From positions 248,001 through 312,000 of the forward strand of contig CAOLHI010000482.1 in NCBI GenBank assembly GCA_948474755.1: a stretch of DNA of 64,000 nucleotides, written 5' to 3'. Made by a program: the position numbers and the translations under genes. This document shows, in pieces, positions 11,729-23,102 of the stretch. The stretch's first letter is position 1. Every line of letters starts with the position of its first letter. Below the pieces are notes generated by a model. The model saw only the letters and a list, made by a program, of their open reading frames with translations. It did not search any database and had not been told where the DNA came from. Origin of the DNA: Ctenosaura bakeri. Taxonomy: Eukaryota; Chordata; Lepidosauria; Squamata; Iguanidae.

Positions 11729-12545
11729 TGTTACCCCAAAATGTGGGTGACTCAGGGATCCACCCATGACACCAGTACCTCCACGTAACACTGGGGAATT
11801 GATTAGCTCAAATTAGGAGGCCTGCAAGAGGTAGGGTAACCTAACTAGATCTTCCACCAATGTTTATGGGGTCCCCACAGGAAAGAACCAGCCAGAGATT
11901 CCAAAATAAGCTGAATCTGTTTTTATTGGGGGAAATGCAATCACACACATACACAAGAGATTCATGCAGTCATGCAATCATACGAGGCTAACAGAAAGAA
12001 AAGGAGGAAAGTATTTGATAGCAAGTTTCAGGGTGCTGAATAGGCAATAATTACGAAGCAAAGAAACAGCTATGTGGCTTAGACTTACATCTAAGGGGAG
12101 TACAGTTCAGAATTCAAGGCGACAGAGGGACATTCAGCATCTGATGTACTGCAAACTAGCTGCTCAAAACTGAGGGTTTTTATACTCCATTTCCCTCCCT
12201 GAAGAGGTATGAATTAATTGCTTTCTAGCAGAGTAAACAAAAAAGATCTCGAATGGACTGATTGTTGTCAAAATAATGATATGTCTTGGTTGGGTAAAAT
12301 GACTGGGGAAGATTTTAGTAGGAAATGTGCACAGCAGGGGTGCTTCCCTGCTGCACCTGGGCTTGACTATTGTTTTCTGAAGTTTGACAGTTGAGAGAAT
12401 TAGCTTACAACCATTGAGCCTTCCCAGCTAATCCACATCAAACCTATGACCTGGCCATGCTGAAGTCACCTCTGACCTACTTTTGTACATCTTCCCAGCC
12501 ACTGTCCCTTCTTCACACGGCCTTTCAACCATAAGTGTATATAAC
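11729..12545 (-). mobile_element. Second solo LTR of the same family
   Basis: It starts TGTTACCCC like the copy at 3654, and shares an internal block (gaggtagggtaacc here, gaggcagggtaact there). It has the same minus-strand layout: TATA-like GGAGTATAAAAACC near 12180 and AATAAA-type signal near 11922. The right boundary is TATAAC followed by TTAA, matching a TTAA before the left end (11725-11728), so a 4-bp duplication is likely, although the final base of the LTR end appears changed. About 817 bp long. No retroviral coding sequence adjoins it. Confidence 0.5.
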
Positions 12546-12915
12546 TTAATTTCATGCCAATTAATATTTGCCAATTAGACCATATAAAAGCATGGGGGTG
12601 CACGACTGCTCACATTAATTAGGAGCTTGGCTGGTGCTGGAGCCTAACTTTTCAGAGGTTCAGCACCCATGGATCTCCAGTACAACTTGGAGCAACTGCA
12701 AGAGGAGTAGCAATACCAATAAAGGATTCATCATTCCCAGGAAGGCAGATCCCACAGCTGATCCTGCTACAATGTTGAATTCAGAACATAAGAAATTATT
12801 GTGTGGGCATGCCCAGCATATTTCTACCCAAAATCTCAAATAGCATTCCAGGGGATGCTTCCAGATCCCTAGAGTACGCTCTCACAACAGTTTCTTGTGC
12901 TTCCAGTTCTGTGCT
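12546..12915. other. Short unique stretch
   Basis: No feature recognised between the LTR and the tandem duplication. Confidence 0.4.
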
Positions 12916-12957
12916 GTAGCCTTGGAAGCTGACAGTGTAGCCTTGGAAGCTGACAGT
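12916..12957. repeat. Perfect 21-bp tandem duplication
   Basis: A 21-bp unit beginning GTAGCCTTGG and ending GACAGT occurs twice without a mismatch and without a spacer (12916-12936 and 12937-12957). No third unit is present. Confidence 0.85.
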
Positions 12958-13769
12958 ATGAACTGCAAGCCCCAAAAGTCCCTGGTTCAGAGCAGATCAG
13001 TCATGTGATATAGTGCAATATTCAATGTGTTAATAATTCATTTTTGTCTATTTACATCTCTACTTGCCTTTATCTGTTTTGGGACATATCTAGATAGGCC
13101 AGTAGCTTGGTAAATATTGGGCTAGATTTGGATTTCATGCATTACAGCACCTCTTAATGCTTGTTCCCATTCCCACATCCATTCAGGCCCTAAACATACC
13201 AGTGTTTTATCAATTCTTTTTCCTGCTTGAGGTGTGGTTAACTATCATGTGGGTATGGGTTTCCTTCCCTTCCCATCATTCCACACATGAACACAACACC
13301 CCTCCCACGTGTTCCCAGTATGTCTGTTCTAGCGTTGCACATTTATTTTGCTTTTGAAAAAAGTATTTTTATAATTGTAGTCCAAAAATATCATAGAAGT
13401 AAAGCACTATACCACTTTAGAGCTACTGTATATTTGTAGAAAGTATTTTTAAAAAAGATGAACTGATACTGTGAATGCAGTGCACTGCAGAGCAGAGGAA
13501 ATGTTTATCCTGATAACTGGAAATATAATGAGGGGAGGAAAGTCAGATGAAAAGTTCCTTGGCAAAGGTCATGCCTCTGTTCAATGTATCATCAGCGAGA
13601 CTGCCTAGAAGTACATAAGGAATCAAGACAATGGATACAGATGTGGGGATTTACCTCCTCCTGTACCAGAAACTTTCAGGACAGAAGAAAGCCACCCACT
13701 GCCCTGAGTTTAAAAAGTTTCAGCTAGTCCCAGAAATTCATGAGAAACAGACCAAGATCCAGTCACTCC
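12958..13769. other. Repeat-poor stretch, nothing recognised
   Basis: AT-rich sequence with no repeat signature or credible exon. Confidence 0.4.
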
Positions 13770-13980
13770 ATATAGCTACTGTACTGTTATTCCACTTTAA
13801 TTGTCATGGTTCTGTCCAATGGTATCCTAGGATTTGCAATTTGGGGAGGGGCACTTAAAACTCTCAACTAGAGAGTTTCAGTGCCTCATCAAACTAGACA
13901 CCTCAGAATTTCATAGGACAGTTCCATGGCAGTTAAAGTGGAATAGTAGCATTATGATTCTGTAGTGTGTATGGGGCTTC
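13770..13980. mobile_element. Degenerate family A fold-back element
   Basis: 'tattccactttaattgtcat', 'ggatttgcaatttggggagg', and on the right 'cagttaaagtggaatagtag' form the two inverted arms. Termini are lost or mutated. Confidence 0.55.
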
Positions 13981-15177
13981 ACAACAGGAGGTATGTTGTA
14001 TGGATATCTTTAAAAATCCCAACAAGTAGAGGTACAACTCCCACAAAATCCCAAAGAATTTGGCCAGTCTGGATGAGCACTTTATCTACCTTTTCTGAGA
14101 GGAGAGGCAATCTGGTGAGTTGTTTTCAGTCACAGTCAAGGGAATGGGAAGAAGGTATGATATAAAATAAGATAGATAGATGAATAGGTAAATAAGTAAG
14201 CAAGTGTGTATATCTATCATAAACTAGATGAGCCACAGGATCAGAGATATGACAAGGTAGGGATTGGAAAAGTTAATGCTTTGGACTAAAACTTCCAGAA
14301 TTCTTCAAGCTGACTAGGAGGATGTTGGAAGCTGTGGTTTAAAAAGTGATTTTTCCAGACTCTGAACTAATTGTGCACTTTCTCCACAGCAAGAGCATGT
14401 GGAGTATGCAAATAGCCAGGCAATGATGTGGGGCTATTGCATCAGTAAAGAAGACACAGTCTGCCTTTGTACTTCTCCAAATATGAAACAGGAATGTTGA
14501 AATTGGACCAAACGGTTCTATTGACATTGGTGGCATAACTGGTAACGAGGGGATATGAGTTGCAGGAATTCCAGATCCTTGAAGCATGGGAGGAATTTAT
14601 AATTTTTTTTTGTGTGGTCTGTCTTCAAAAGTGAAGCATGCATGTGCAATATGCTTCTTGAGCTCCCCAGAGCTTAGGCCATTTCATTTAAGTTAAGCAA
14701 GAAAATTTTCTCAGCTGTATAGTGCTAAACGAGGACAATGAGTGAGAGGATGTGTGTGTGTGTGTGTGTGTGTGAACACAGCCACCCAACTACTCAACTT
14801 GATATGCTTTAGATAAGGTTGTGCACATTTGATTTTTTTCTGGACCTCAGATGTCAGAATGTGCAGGCTAGTGGATGCGCAGCATTCACACACTACTGGT
14901 TGTCAAAGTTGTTTTAAGACTGGAATGACAGTTTCAGAAAGGAATAGTGGGGTTAAAATTGAGGAAAATGTTAGTGGCTTTATGCAGGAAAAGTCAGGCA
15001 GTTCTTTCAATTTACCCTGTCATATAAAAACACCATTAATTAATCATTGTCCTCAGATCATTTAATGTTTACTAGCAAGGATATATATTTGAATATATTA
15101 AAGTAGTGTAGCCTGAGGGAAGAGAGGTGAATGATTACAGAGTAAGTTACAATCGCTTCTTTCTGTAAAGTAAACAG
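13981..15177. other. Mostly unique sequence
   Basis: It contains short GATA-type repeats near 14167 and the (TG)n run annotated separately. No gene recognised. Confidence 0.4.
14751..14774. repeat. (TG)n microsatellite
   Basis: Twelve uninterrupted TG units. Confidence 0.9.
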
Positions 15178-15376
15178 TGATGTCTGGTGGCTGTCGTAGC
15201 AGTTGGGAGTGATGAATCTACTCTGTGTTTTATGCCATACTTTAAACGAACTATCCAAAGTGCTGAATCTATTTTGGGGATAGAGTTCAGCACCTTGGAT
15301 GGTTCATTTAAAGTTTGGACTGAACTCCAGAGCCATTTCATTGCCCCTCTTGACATGGCAGCCTCCTACAGATAGC
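15178..15376. mobile_element. Fold-back element, family B copy 1
   Basis: Left arm: 'actctgtgttttatgcc', 'tatccaaagtgctgaatc'. Right arm, inverted: 'ttcagcaccttggatggttc', 'tttggactgaactccagagc', 'cttgacatggcagcc'. The arms meet around 15270-15285. Other copies are at 32385, 36640, 44800 and 57600. No coding capacity; the class of DNA element is not determined. Confidence 0.6.
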
Positions 15377-15414
15377 CAGCTGCCAGCTCAGAAGCAAAAT
15401 GGAAACCTCCCTAT

Positions 15415-15600
15415 GTAACTTGCAGTGCAATCCTGAGTCTGTTTTCTTAGAAAAGTCTCCCTCTGCGATTCAGTGGGATTTACTATCTAGTTGGCCTATT
15501 TAGAGTTGTAGGCTAACACTATAACCCTAGGCAGGCTCACTCAGAAGTACACCTCCTTGTTTTCAGTGACGCTCACTCCCAGGAAACTGTGTATAGGATG
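15415..15600. repeat. Interspersed fold-back-like repeat
   Basis: 'gtgcaatcctgagtc' and 'tcagtgggatttact' on the left are mirrored by 'cactcagaagtacacctcc' and 'actgtgtataggatggg' on the right. It is related to the blocks at 7515 and 21185. Confidence 0.45.
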
Positions 15601-17534
15601 GGCTCCTGTTGCCAACTCTTTTTATCCTACACATTTATATCAAACCCATCCTTGGCTAAATATTCTATAGATTTAACCACCTGATGTGGTGATGGCATTT
15701 ACCATATTTCCATATCTGGTCAGAAACCTGGGACAAACAGGACACCTGGCCCCTTTACTACTTGGCACAAGAGTAGGAATGATGGATTTCAAAACCACAT
15801 CTTGCTGCGCTCTTCTTCAAGGCTAACCATATCATTAGGATGAGTGGAACAGCTGGCTCAGGCAGCAGACTCTGAGGGACAACAGCTACAGCCCCCTTCA
15901 AACAGTTCCTCCTCACCCACCTCAGCCATTCCCCTCTTTAGGAAGACAGAGATGTGTGTGTCCTAACAGCCTGCCCCATAGCCCCTAAACTAACCTTTGA
16001 CTCTCAGGTGTGATGGAGAGCCAGTGTCACCCATTGCCAATGTTGAAGTCAGATGCAACTGACAGGACAGTCAGCTTCCATACATGGAGTGGAGAAGAAG
16101 TGCACTGTTGCTTTTTCCTACAGACAGTTGAATATCTAGGGATGCTTTGATCCACCTAACCATACTATTTGCAATTCCTTTGCTCAAGAGGACTATGTCC
16201 TCTCTTCTATGTCCTCTATGTCCTCTCCAGCAACCAATTAAAAACCAGCACTATTTCCAATAGGCATTCAGTTCTGGCTACTGCCTATTTAACATAGTCC
16301 TATGTATCTGTATGCTGTTTATTGCCATATATCTCAAATATTTCATGACTGGATTGATTGATTGATATTAATATCTATCCTACCATTTTGCTTTCACAGG
16401 ACCTAGGGTGAACTGTACAGTTTATCTGTTTGCTGTATGTAGATTTGCATGCTTGTTTCAGTGTATGTAGTTTTCACTCTGAGCATACACGGGGAAGCTT
16501 CTTACGGCCATTGGGCCAATGATCTTTGTTCTGCAGTAGGGGGATTGCACTGCCCCATGACATTTTGCATTCCAAGGCAAGGCATAGGAAGGAGCCCAAG
16601 TAGAGGGGTATATCATGATCCCAACTGGCTAAGTTATTTTAGCAAGCAACTCAAAAAATCCTGCAAGCATCCTTCCCTGTTGTTGGTCATAAAAAATACA
16701 GTAACAACAACAACAACAACACAACAATAATAATAATTACATGACTATCAATCTGTTGCTCTTCCATGAGCCTCTGAATCTGTTGCCTGGGGCAGGGCCT
16801 CCTTCTGTGCAGAGGTACACAGTCCTTTCCCCAGTTTATACTGGTTTGAGTGGGGTGGGGAATTGTATGAATCAAAATACATTTGTCTGGATTGTATATG
16901 TAGGACAAATGCTTTACATATATGCCTGCTTCCTTCACCACTGGAAGAGCCCATGGACTAGTCCATATATAAAACTGAGTATAATGAAGAAAACCAAGAG
17001 TATAGCTACATAAAGGATGTGTTTGTAGGCCATCTCTTGAATTTGGTTCTGGCCATATGTGTTCATTCTGTGCACAACTATTTTTGTGAACAGTTTTACC
17101 AAAAGAAATGTCTTTTTGCTCTTGATAAAGGACACCTTATTTATGCAGGTGCAAAGGGGTATGAACATGTATGCTGACTTACATAAATGCAAATCTAGTA
17201 CTTGGAAATCATACAAGAAACTGCTGTTTTTTCTAACTAGCCTGCAAGGTCTGGTCATAAGGTCAACATATGGAATTGATTTGAAACATTATTGAAATGG
17301 GAGTGCAGTGCCACTAGTTTCTTACTTTCTTCCAGCTAAGCAATACAATATTATTGGTAGAATTCATCAGTAATCTCTCCACTTCCAAGCCATATTGTAA
17401 TAAATGGGGTTGTACAAGAGCGTGGCATCAACTACCACACCATAAGAAACCAGTAAATATTGCACATCTTCCAATTGTCCCAATTTGGCAGGGGCAATTC
17501 CAATTAATCCTGTCATCCCACCTTTCCAGCTGCT
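15601..17534. other. Long repeat-poor stretch with a (CAA)n run
   Basis: Apart from (CAA)n near 16701-16721 and a possible L2-like antisense scrap near 16345-16415, no family is recognised. Frames of about 90-107 codons (plus 16449-16730, minus 16935-17258) look non-coding. Confidence 0.4.
16701..16734. repeat. (CAA)n/(AAT)n microsatellite
   Basis: A run of CAA units followed by AAT units. Confidence 0.8.
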
Positions 17535-17630
17535 TTCAGAATGCTTTAGCTATGTATTCCTGCATGGCAGTGGGTTGACCTAGTTGTCCATTCCAACTCC
17601 AAGATTCCATGATTCATTGATTCTATGAAA
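17535..17630 (+). mobile_element. CR1 LINE 3' end fragment
   Basis: 'ttcctgcatggcagtgggtt', then 'tccattccaactccaagatt', ends with 'ccatgattcattgattctat'. This is the characteristic CR1 3' end with its ATTCTATGA-type terminal repeats. Confidence 0.75.
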
Positions 17631-17841
17631 AGCAAAGTGTTGCATCATTTCCTAACTTGTGTTCTTTTTCATTAATAGCTTTTTGACCATGTTCTGATGT
17701 TGCTTGGTCAATTTTCATCTGTGAAATTTTAGAGAGTATGGTATTGCCTTCCTTTGATGTATTTGGACAGCCAAGATCTCTTTCCCCTTAAAAATCATCT
17801 CAGGTTCATCTTTGAAGAAGAGATGTGACTCATGTGACCCT

Positions 17842-17938
17842 CCAGATTGGAAAGTCTAGCTCCCAGTAATCCAGGTTAGCATAGCCAATGGTGAAAAATG
17901 CTAGAATTTGCAATCCAGCATCTGGAGGCTGCATGATT
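17842..17938. mobile_element. Small fold-back element, family D
   Basis: 'cctccagattggaaagtcta' on the left is inverted as 'aatccagcatctggagg' on the right, with 'agcatagccaatggtga' between. It is the common 'ccagatgttgttggactaca' type, also found at 25820, 30663, 55585 and 57495. Confidence 0.55.
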
Positions 17939-18224
17939 TCCACTCATGGCCTAAATCCAGCTGTTAGTCCAAGCAAGAATAGACCCACTTAATTAATTGG
18001 ATTTACTTAAGGTCGTTGACTTGCTACTCAACAATTGATTCATATGGAGCTAGTTTAATTTATGCATGTTTTATACAAATAAGTATAATTAAAATGCATC
18101 ATTTTTTTAAAAAAAATGGATTCAACTATTCAAAACCTATAAAAATCCTGAATGCAGGTTGAGTTCTTCCAGTCTCTTTTCTGTTATATTCTCTCAATGT
18201 AACTAGCAGTGTAATTTTACATGT

Positions 18225-18345
18225 ATTACAGTCTATGTATTTATAAAGCTTCCTTATAACAGAAGCTCTCCGGGTGACTCACAAATAGAATATTAAATTA
18301 AAGTATAAAATGGTAAAAACTATTAAAACTAAAAATGTAATCAAA
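18225..18345 (-). mobile_element. Diverged L2-like 3' end scrap
   Basis: On the minus strand the order of A-rich segment, 'gtgagtcacccggag', and 'tttataaatac' resembles other L2-clade tails in the window. Weak evidence. Confidence 0.3.
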
Positions 18346-18365
18346 GCGTCAGATTTTTAAATAGT

Positions 18366-18551
18366 GACCATTTCCGCACTATAGTGTTAAAGTGCGGCTA
18401 TTCCACTATCAACCTCCTATGGAATTCTGGGGTTTGTAGTTTAGGGAAGGCCACTTTGAATTCTCAACCAAAGAGCTCTACAAACCCCAGAATTCCACAG
18501 GGCATTGAAAGTGGAATAGCAGCAGTTTAACACTGTAGTGAGGAAATGGCC
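18366..18551. mobile_element. Intact family A fold-back element with AGT duplication
   Basis: A 186-bp near-perfect palindrome. The left arm GACCATTTCCGCACTATAGT mirrors the right arm ending ATAGT..GAGGAAATGGCC. Flanks are AGT on both sides (18363-18365 and 18552-18554). There is no coding sequence. A transcript would fold into one long hairpin. Confidence 0.85.
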
Positions 18552-18554
18552 AGT

Positions 18555-20184
18555 ATGTTTCACTCACGCTCCACCTTTTACACACACACTATTTTTCAAG
18601 GCCTAGATGAGGAAGAAAGTCTTCACTTGCTTGAAAATACCATAAATACTGTATCTCTAGAAAGGCTGTTCTATAACCTGGGTGCCATTTCTTACCTACT
18701 TACTTCATTTGTTGAAAGCACTCAAATAACACCTCTAAAGAAGACCTTGAGGTTTGGGTGAGTAAAAATACTCCTTCTCCTTACCTTAAGCCCTTACAAT
18801 GCATCTCTCCCTTGGTTTTTGCACTACATTGCTTCACTTCACAACCTCACAGTGTTTCCCTTCCTTGTTTCTTGCACTAAGCTGCTCATATTCCTTGCTT
18901 ACCTGAAATTCTCAGGACTTATTTCTTGCAGAAATGATGCCACCATGATGCCATCATCCCCTAAAAAACTGGAAAAAAATTGGTCAACTCTCAGCCAGGG
19001 TGAAATGAGGACTAACGTTGCATCACTTCTGAGTCACCCCAGAATGTATCATGTGGCCTGCTTCCAGGGTACTGGTGTGAAAATCAGCCCTCACCCCTAG
19101 CATAGTCACTCATAACTACTGTAGAGCAACTGGAAATGTGGAAACGTCTGTTCTAGCATTTATAAATATTTAATAACTAGCCTAGTTTTATTTTCTTTAC
19201 AGTAGCAGCCATTTTGATTTTCTTTGTGTAGAAGTGCATCAAAATACTCTCTTCATTCTATGCTTGTGTTGATTACTAATGTTTTTAATTTTTTTCCTAT
19301 TAGTGCTAGCATTTTGAAGATGTGTTGTAGAACCAGTTTTACAGGATTGTTATCTGAGTGTGTGTTTAAATACAGGTTTTTGTTAAAGCAATATTGGCCA
19401 CTGAGAACCAAGGTTTCAGACTGGTCAAGGAGCATGAATGGATAGCTGCTCGGGCTCCTAGTTCAACACAGCTAAATTTGCAGGTGGTGTTGAGAAAAGG
19501 AATTGAAACCGTTGAGGTGTTTCTTGGGGGTGGGAATTTAAAGGCAGAATGGCGTAGAGGTTTTGTCTTTGTATTCCCAACATAATTACACACATTTTCA
19601 TGTGCAGAGTTGCACTTAACTGCCCTGGAAATACTCCTACTGCAATCAACTCAGAGCCAAAATAGACTTTGTCCGGTTCCATTTCAGATCATAAATTACT
19701 ATGTAACTACATTCATTGTTGGTGTAACAATTCAAGTCAACAAATCTGTTCTGGAGATTAATTTCACTGCTCAAACATAGCCACATTAAAGATAGAGATC
19801 CAGTTATGCAGAGTCCCTGTGTAATTATGGGAGTCTGTAATGCAATCTCTTAATTTTCTAGTGAGGGCAATGTGCAGATGTGATGTGTTCTTTCCTGATT
19901 GCACAGTGCCTTTTAGACTATCGTAGTGAGTGGAGAGAGCCTTTAATATCTGGAAAGCAGCCTGTAGAATACTTATGCGATTAGAAATTAATGTAGGCAT
20001 TGCAACAATCTAAGTTTGACAGGAGGCCAGGCACCTATAAAAACAAAAGCCTCAGTAAATTCATGAAGAAAAGAAGGACCTGATTATTAAAAAGGTGCCA
20101 TAGTTACCTATATCTAGACAATCTTGTTAACTTCGTTTATTCTACAAACTTATTTACAAATTATACAGATAAATGAAAAAGACT
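18555..20184. other. Long repeat-poor stretch, nothing recognised
   Basis: Overlapping short frames occur on both strands between 19224 and 19682, a sign of chance rather than coding. No repeat family recognised. Confidence 0.4.
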
Positions 20185-20282
20185 ATAATGTTTGGAGTTT
20201 TTAAAATTTATTTTTACTACTTAGAATATTTATACCCAGTCCTTCAATCAGAAAAACTCCCAAAGTCTCTTACAAATCGTTA
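20185..20282 (-). mobile_element. L2-like LINE 3' tail fragment
   Basis: 'aaatttatttttactactta' and 'atttatacccagtccttcaa' followed by 'caaagtctcttacaaatc' form the antisense of the L2 3' end, comparable with the start of the intact L2 tail at 45210. Confidence 0.5.
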
Positions 20283-20384
20283 ATTTGACATTTCCCCATC
20301 CTCAGGCTTACAATCTAGCAAGATGTGATAAACAAGAAAAAGAGAGTGGTAGGGGTGGGGGGAATTAATACCAGAAGACATTGC

Positions 20385-20595
20385 TGGTTCTTTTCTTCCT
20401 CTGTGGCCAGGGCAACAGCAGCTGGGATGGACAGAGGGCCTTTTATCAGCCACAGGGCCTAGGCATGATAGAATTGTGTTTGCCTTTTCATTTTCTTCTC
20501 TCCCTCCGAAGGCACAGCAGTGGCAGTTCAGATAGAAGGAGGACCTTTCATCTGCTTCTGGGCCTAGGCATAATGAAGCTGTGTGGTATTTAGGA
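20385..20595. repeat. Two-unit diverged tandem repeat, about 111-bp period
   Basis: The motifs 'gggcctaggcatgat' (20455) and 'gggcctaggcataat' (20561) with similar preceding sequence show an old tandem duplication. The period is close to a multiple of three, so a minus-strand frame of 106 codons (20280-20600) reads through as two similar peptides. No known domain is seen; I regard the frame as a by-product. Confidence 0.5.
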
Positions 20596-20764
20596 CACAA
20601 AATACCAAGATGTCCTCAGGCACTAATATTGTGCAGAGTAAGGTAGCCACCTGAGGCAGTAGATGTTGGACATCTGTACTGGCAGACACTTCCCCCATCA
20701 CTACGTTCCCTTTATGCTAAAAGAGAGAACTGCATATGCCCTCCACATAACCTGGTACAAGAAT

Positions 20765-20982
20765 AGCAATAGCAGGTACATTTCTACACTGCTTATCAGA
20801 GCAAAACACTCCCTAAGCAGTTTACAATGTGTTTTTAGGTAATTGCCCCCAACAAGCTGGGTACTCATTTTGCTGACCTGTGGAAAGATGGAAGGCTGAG
20901 CTAACCTGGAACCCTACAACACTGAACTCACAACGTTGTGGTTGCAGTACTGGCATTTAACCCCTGCGCCATGAAGGCATGT
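20765..20982 (-). mobile_element. Antisense interspersed repeat, SINE-like
   Basis: 'cccccaacaagctgggtact', 'cattttgctgacctgtgga', 'aagatggaaggctgagc' and 'tttaacccctgcgccatg' occur in the order typical of a widespread squamate repeat whose head looks like a mutated tRNA. The family name is uncertain. Confidence 0.55.
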
Positions 20983-21070
20983 GATGGAGGACAATGTCCA
21001 TCACCAGGGCAAAAATAAGATTGAACTGTCTTGTCTTTTGCTTCAGGCAACAGAATATCTTGGGATGGCT
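20983..21070 (-). repeat. Unclassified repeat block also present near 25510
   Basis: Read on the minus strand, 'ttctgttgcctgaagcaaa' matches 'attttgcttcctgaggct' at 25530, with related neighbouring sequence ('ctggtgatgga' here, 'actggtgatgc' there). Confidence 0.4.
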
Positions 21071-21184
21071 CTGTAAACATTCTGTAGTACTCAGCCCATT
21101 CCAATGAAGAGGAATAAATGTGCACAAGCTATTATTATTTCAGCAAGATTTGGTGCAGAGAACTTCCTGGATGGTGCCCTCAGA

Positions 21185-21240
21185 CAATGCAATCCCACAT
21201 CTACTTAGAAATAGGACTTACTTCCATGTAAGTTTGTAAG
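21185..21240. repeat. Short interspersed block of the 7515 type
   Basis: 'caatgcaatcccacatctac' and 'ggacttacttccatgtaag' match the repeat at 15415-15600. Confidence 0.4.
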
Positions 21241-21854
21241 GTTAAAGTTTAAAAAGACCTTGACATCTGAAAAAGCAGTGCGTAGAACCTTAAGGAACAT
21301 GCCACTTTTTCCTTCTTATGTAGGATTTGGAATCTATTATTTTTTTCTATCATTCTCATGCAGCTTTCAATGTATCCTAATTAATTTGACCATAATCTAC
21401 ACTTAGGTGGTCAATTCCAGCTAGAATGATGAATAGGTAGACTTTTTAAGAAATAATATGAAGAGGGAATATTGATAAGCAGTGAGAGATTGCAAAGCCT
21501 TTTGCTTCAGGAAATAATTTTGTAGCAACCCCATACATGCATCTCCTTGGCAAAAGAGATGTCTATATCACCCCGGGGAATGCTGGAATGTTAGATTATT
21601 ATAATATCCATAAAGTATTCTTAGTAATTTGCAAGCACTTTTAACATTTAAAAAAAATTAATTGCAGTATTCCCCCTTCAACTGCAATTTAAAATGAGCT
21701 GAAAGAGTGTAACTTGTACAAAGCAATCCAGGAAAGATACAGCAGAGCAAAATATTTCTCCCCTGTTTCTTCCCAAGCTCTACAATATTCCAGCTGGATT
21801 TCATATGAACTGGAAAGGAGACAATCTTATGTTTTCACAAAAATTAGGGCCCAG
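21241..21854. other. AT-rich unique stretch
   Basis: Nothing recognised. Confidence 0.4.
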
Positions 21855-21864
21855 AAGATAATAT

Positions 21865-22100
21865 GAGAGCCAGCATTGTGTAATGGTTTGAGCATTGGAC
21901 TATGACTCTGCAGACCAGGGTTTGAATCCCTGCTCAGTCATGGAAAGCCATAGGGTGAACTTTGACAAGTTATACTCTCTCAGCCTTAGAGGGAGGCAAA
22001 AGACACCGCCCCTGGGCAAATTCTGGTAAGAAAACCCCATGATAGTTTCACCATAGTGTTGCCGTAAATCAGTAATGACTTGAAGGCATGCAACAAGAAA
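21865..22100 (+). mobile_element. Full-length tRNA-derived SINE with 10-bp target duplication
   Basis: The head GAGAGCCAGCATTGTGTAAT has an A-box-like segment; the B-box region is 'gggtttgaatccctgctc'. The MIR-like centre has lost part of the usual motif. The tail ends 'cttgaaggcatgcaacaaga'. AAGATAATAT lies immediately before (21855-21864) and after (22101-22110), a perfect target duplication that fixes both ends and shows LINE-type retrotransposition. Confidence 0.9.
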
Positions 22101-22437
22101 AAGATAATATCACAGAAAACTGTGACATAGATCTTACTTGGACAGTCTTAGACACAAATCTTCTCTTCCAGAAAAACAAGTGTGTCATAATAGGTTGCTT
22201 GGCACTGATGTGGAACTTCTTCTCCCAGATGCACCAGGAAATATTAGCTAGCTAGGCTGGTAAATCAAGGATCCAACTTTATTTAAAGAAATTCATTTTT
22301 TATCCCTTATCCAGATAAAGAAGTATCAAAAAAAAGAATAAGAGTCCTGAGCCATGGGTCCTTAAATCCTAATATAGTTTTCCAAGAATACCAGGCCACT
22401 ACTGCAAAGCATTTGCACCTTCAGAGAACAAAAAATA

Positions 22438-22876
22438 CAGTCAGCCTTCCACATCAGTGGGTTTAACATTTGTGGATTTAATTATTTGCAGATTATTTGC
22501 TGCCACCTCTGCTGATGCCATACACCATTCTTAATAGGACTTATTAGTCTCACCTTGTGTTTTCAGTCTCTTTGCGAGCCTCCCGAAACCACGAGAGACC
22601 ACTCATGAAAGGTGAGGCTTATAAGTCCCTATTAAAAATGGTGTGGTAGGGCAGTGGGGGAGGCAGTGGCAAGCCTTACAGAACTGTGCTTCCCTCCATG
22701 GAGTCAAATGTGTTGTATACTGTGAGTTATTGTGTGCTGTGTACTCTGTTGTTGTGTACTTTGCGTGTACTTTTAATGTATTAAGCATGGTTGGGGGAGG
22801 CCTATAGATATCTGAGTTTTTTCCACTTTTGTAGGGGTCCGGGTTCCTAACCCCCATTAATACAGAGGGTTGATGG
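22438..22876. mobile_element. Tc1/mariner-like (pogo/Tigger type) non-autonomous element
   Basis: It is flanked by TA (22436-22437 and 22877-22878). The left end CAGTCAGCCTTCCACATCAG is inverted imperfectly at the right end ('acagagggttgatgg'). Near the right end 'gggttcctaaccccc' fits Tigger-type non-autonomous elements. Inside, 'caccattcttaataggac' (22528) is inverted as 'ccctattaaaaatggtg' (22626), making a second nested palindrome. No transposase frame. Confidence 0.6.
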
Positions 22877-23102
22877 TACTCTGCAGCTTTCAGAGTGTCA
22901 GTTTGTTGTTTTAAAGGAACTTCCCCAGCACCAAGATACAGAAGAAACACAGATACAAGCATTTTTGGGTTAGCACATGTGAAGTCATGTTAGGATCCCC
23001 CTTCAGCTCCTCCCATGGTGAATGAATGGTAAAAGCACCTTCAAAAGATGGAAACAGATAATCTGTTGAATTAAGCTGAAGATCTAGCCTTTGTTTGAGC
23101 AT

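Noticed and set aside
3654..12545. Full endogenous provirus with two LTRs
   Set aside because: There are no gag, pol or env remnants between the LTRs, and each LTR has its own flanking 4-mer, which fits two solo LTRs.
19224..19682. Cluster of frames on both strands
   Set aside because: Overlap in opposite directions with no recognisable domain indicates chance open frames.
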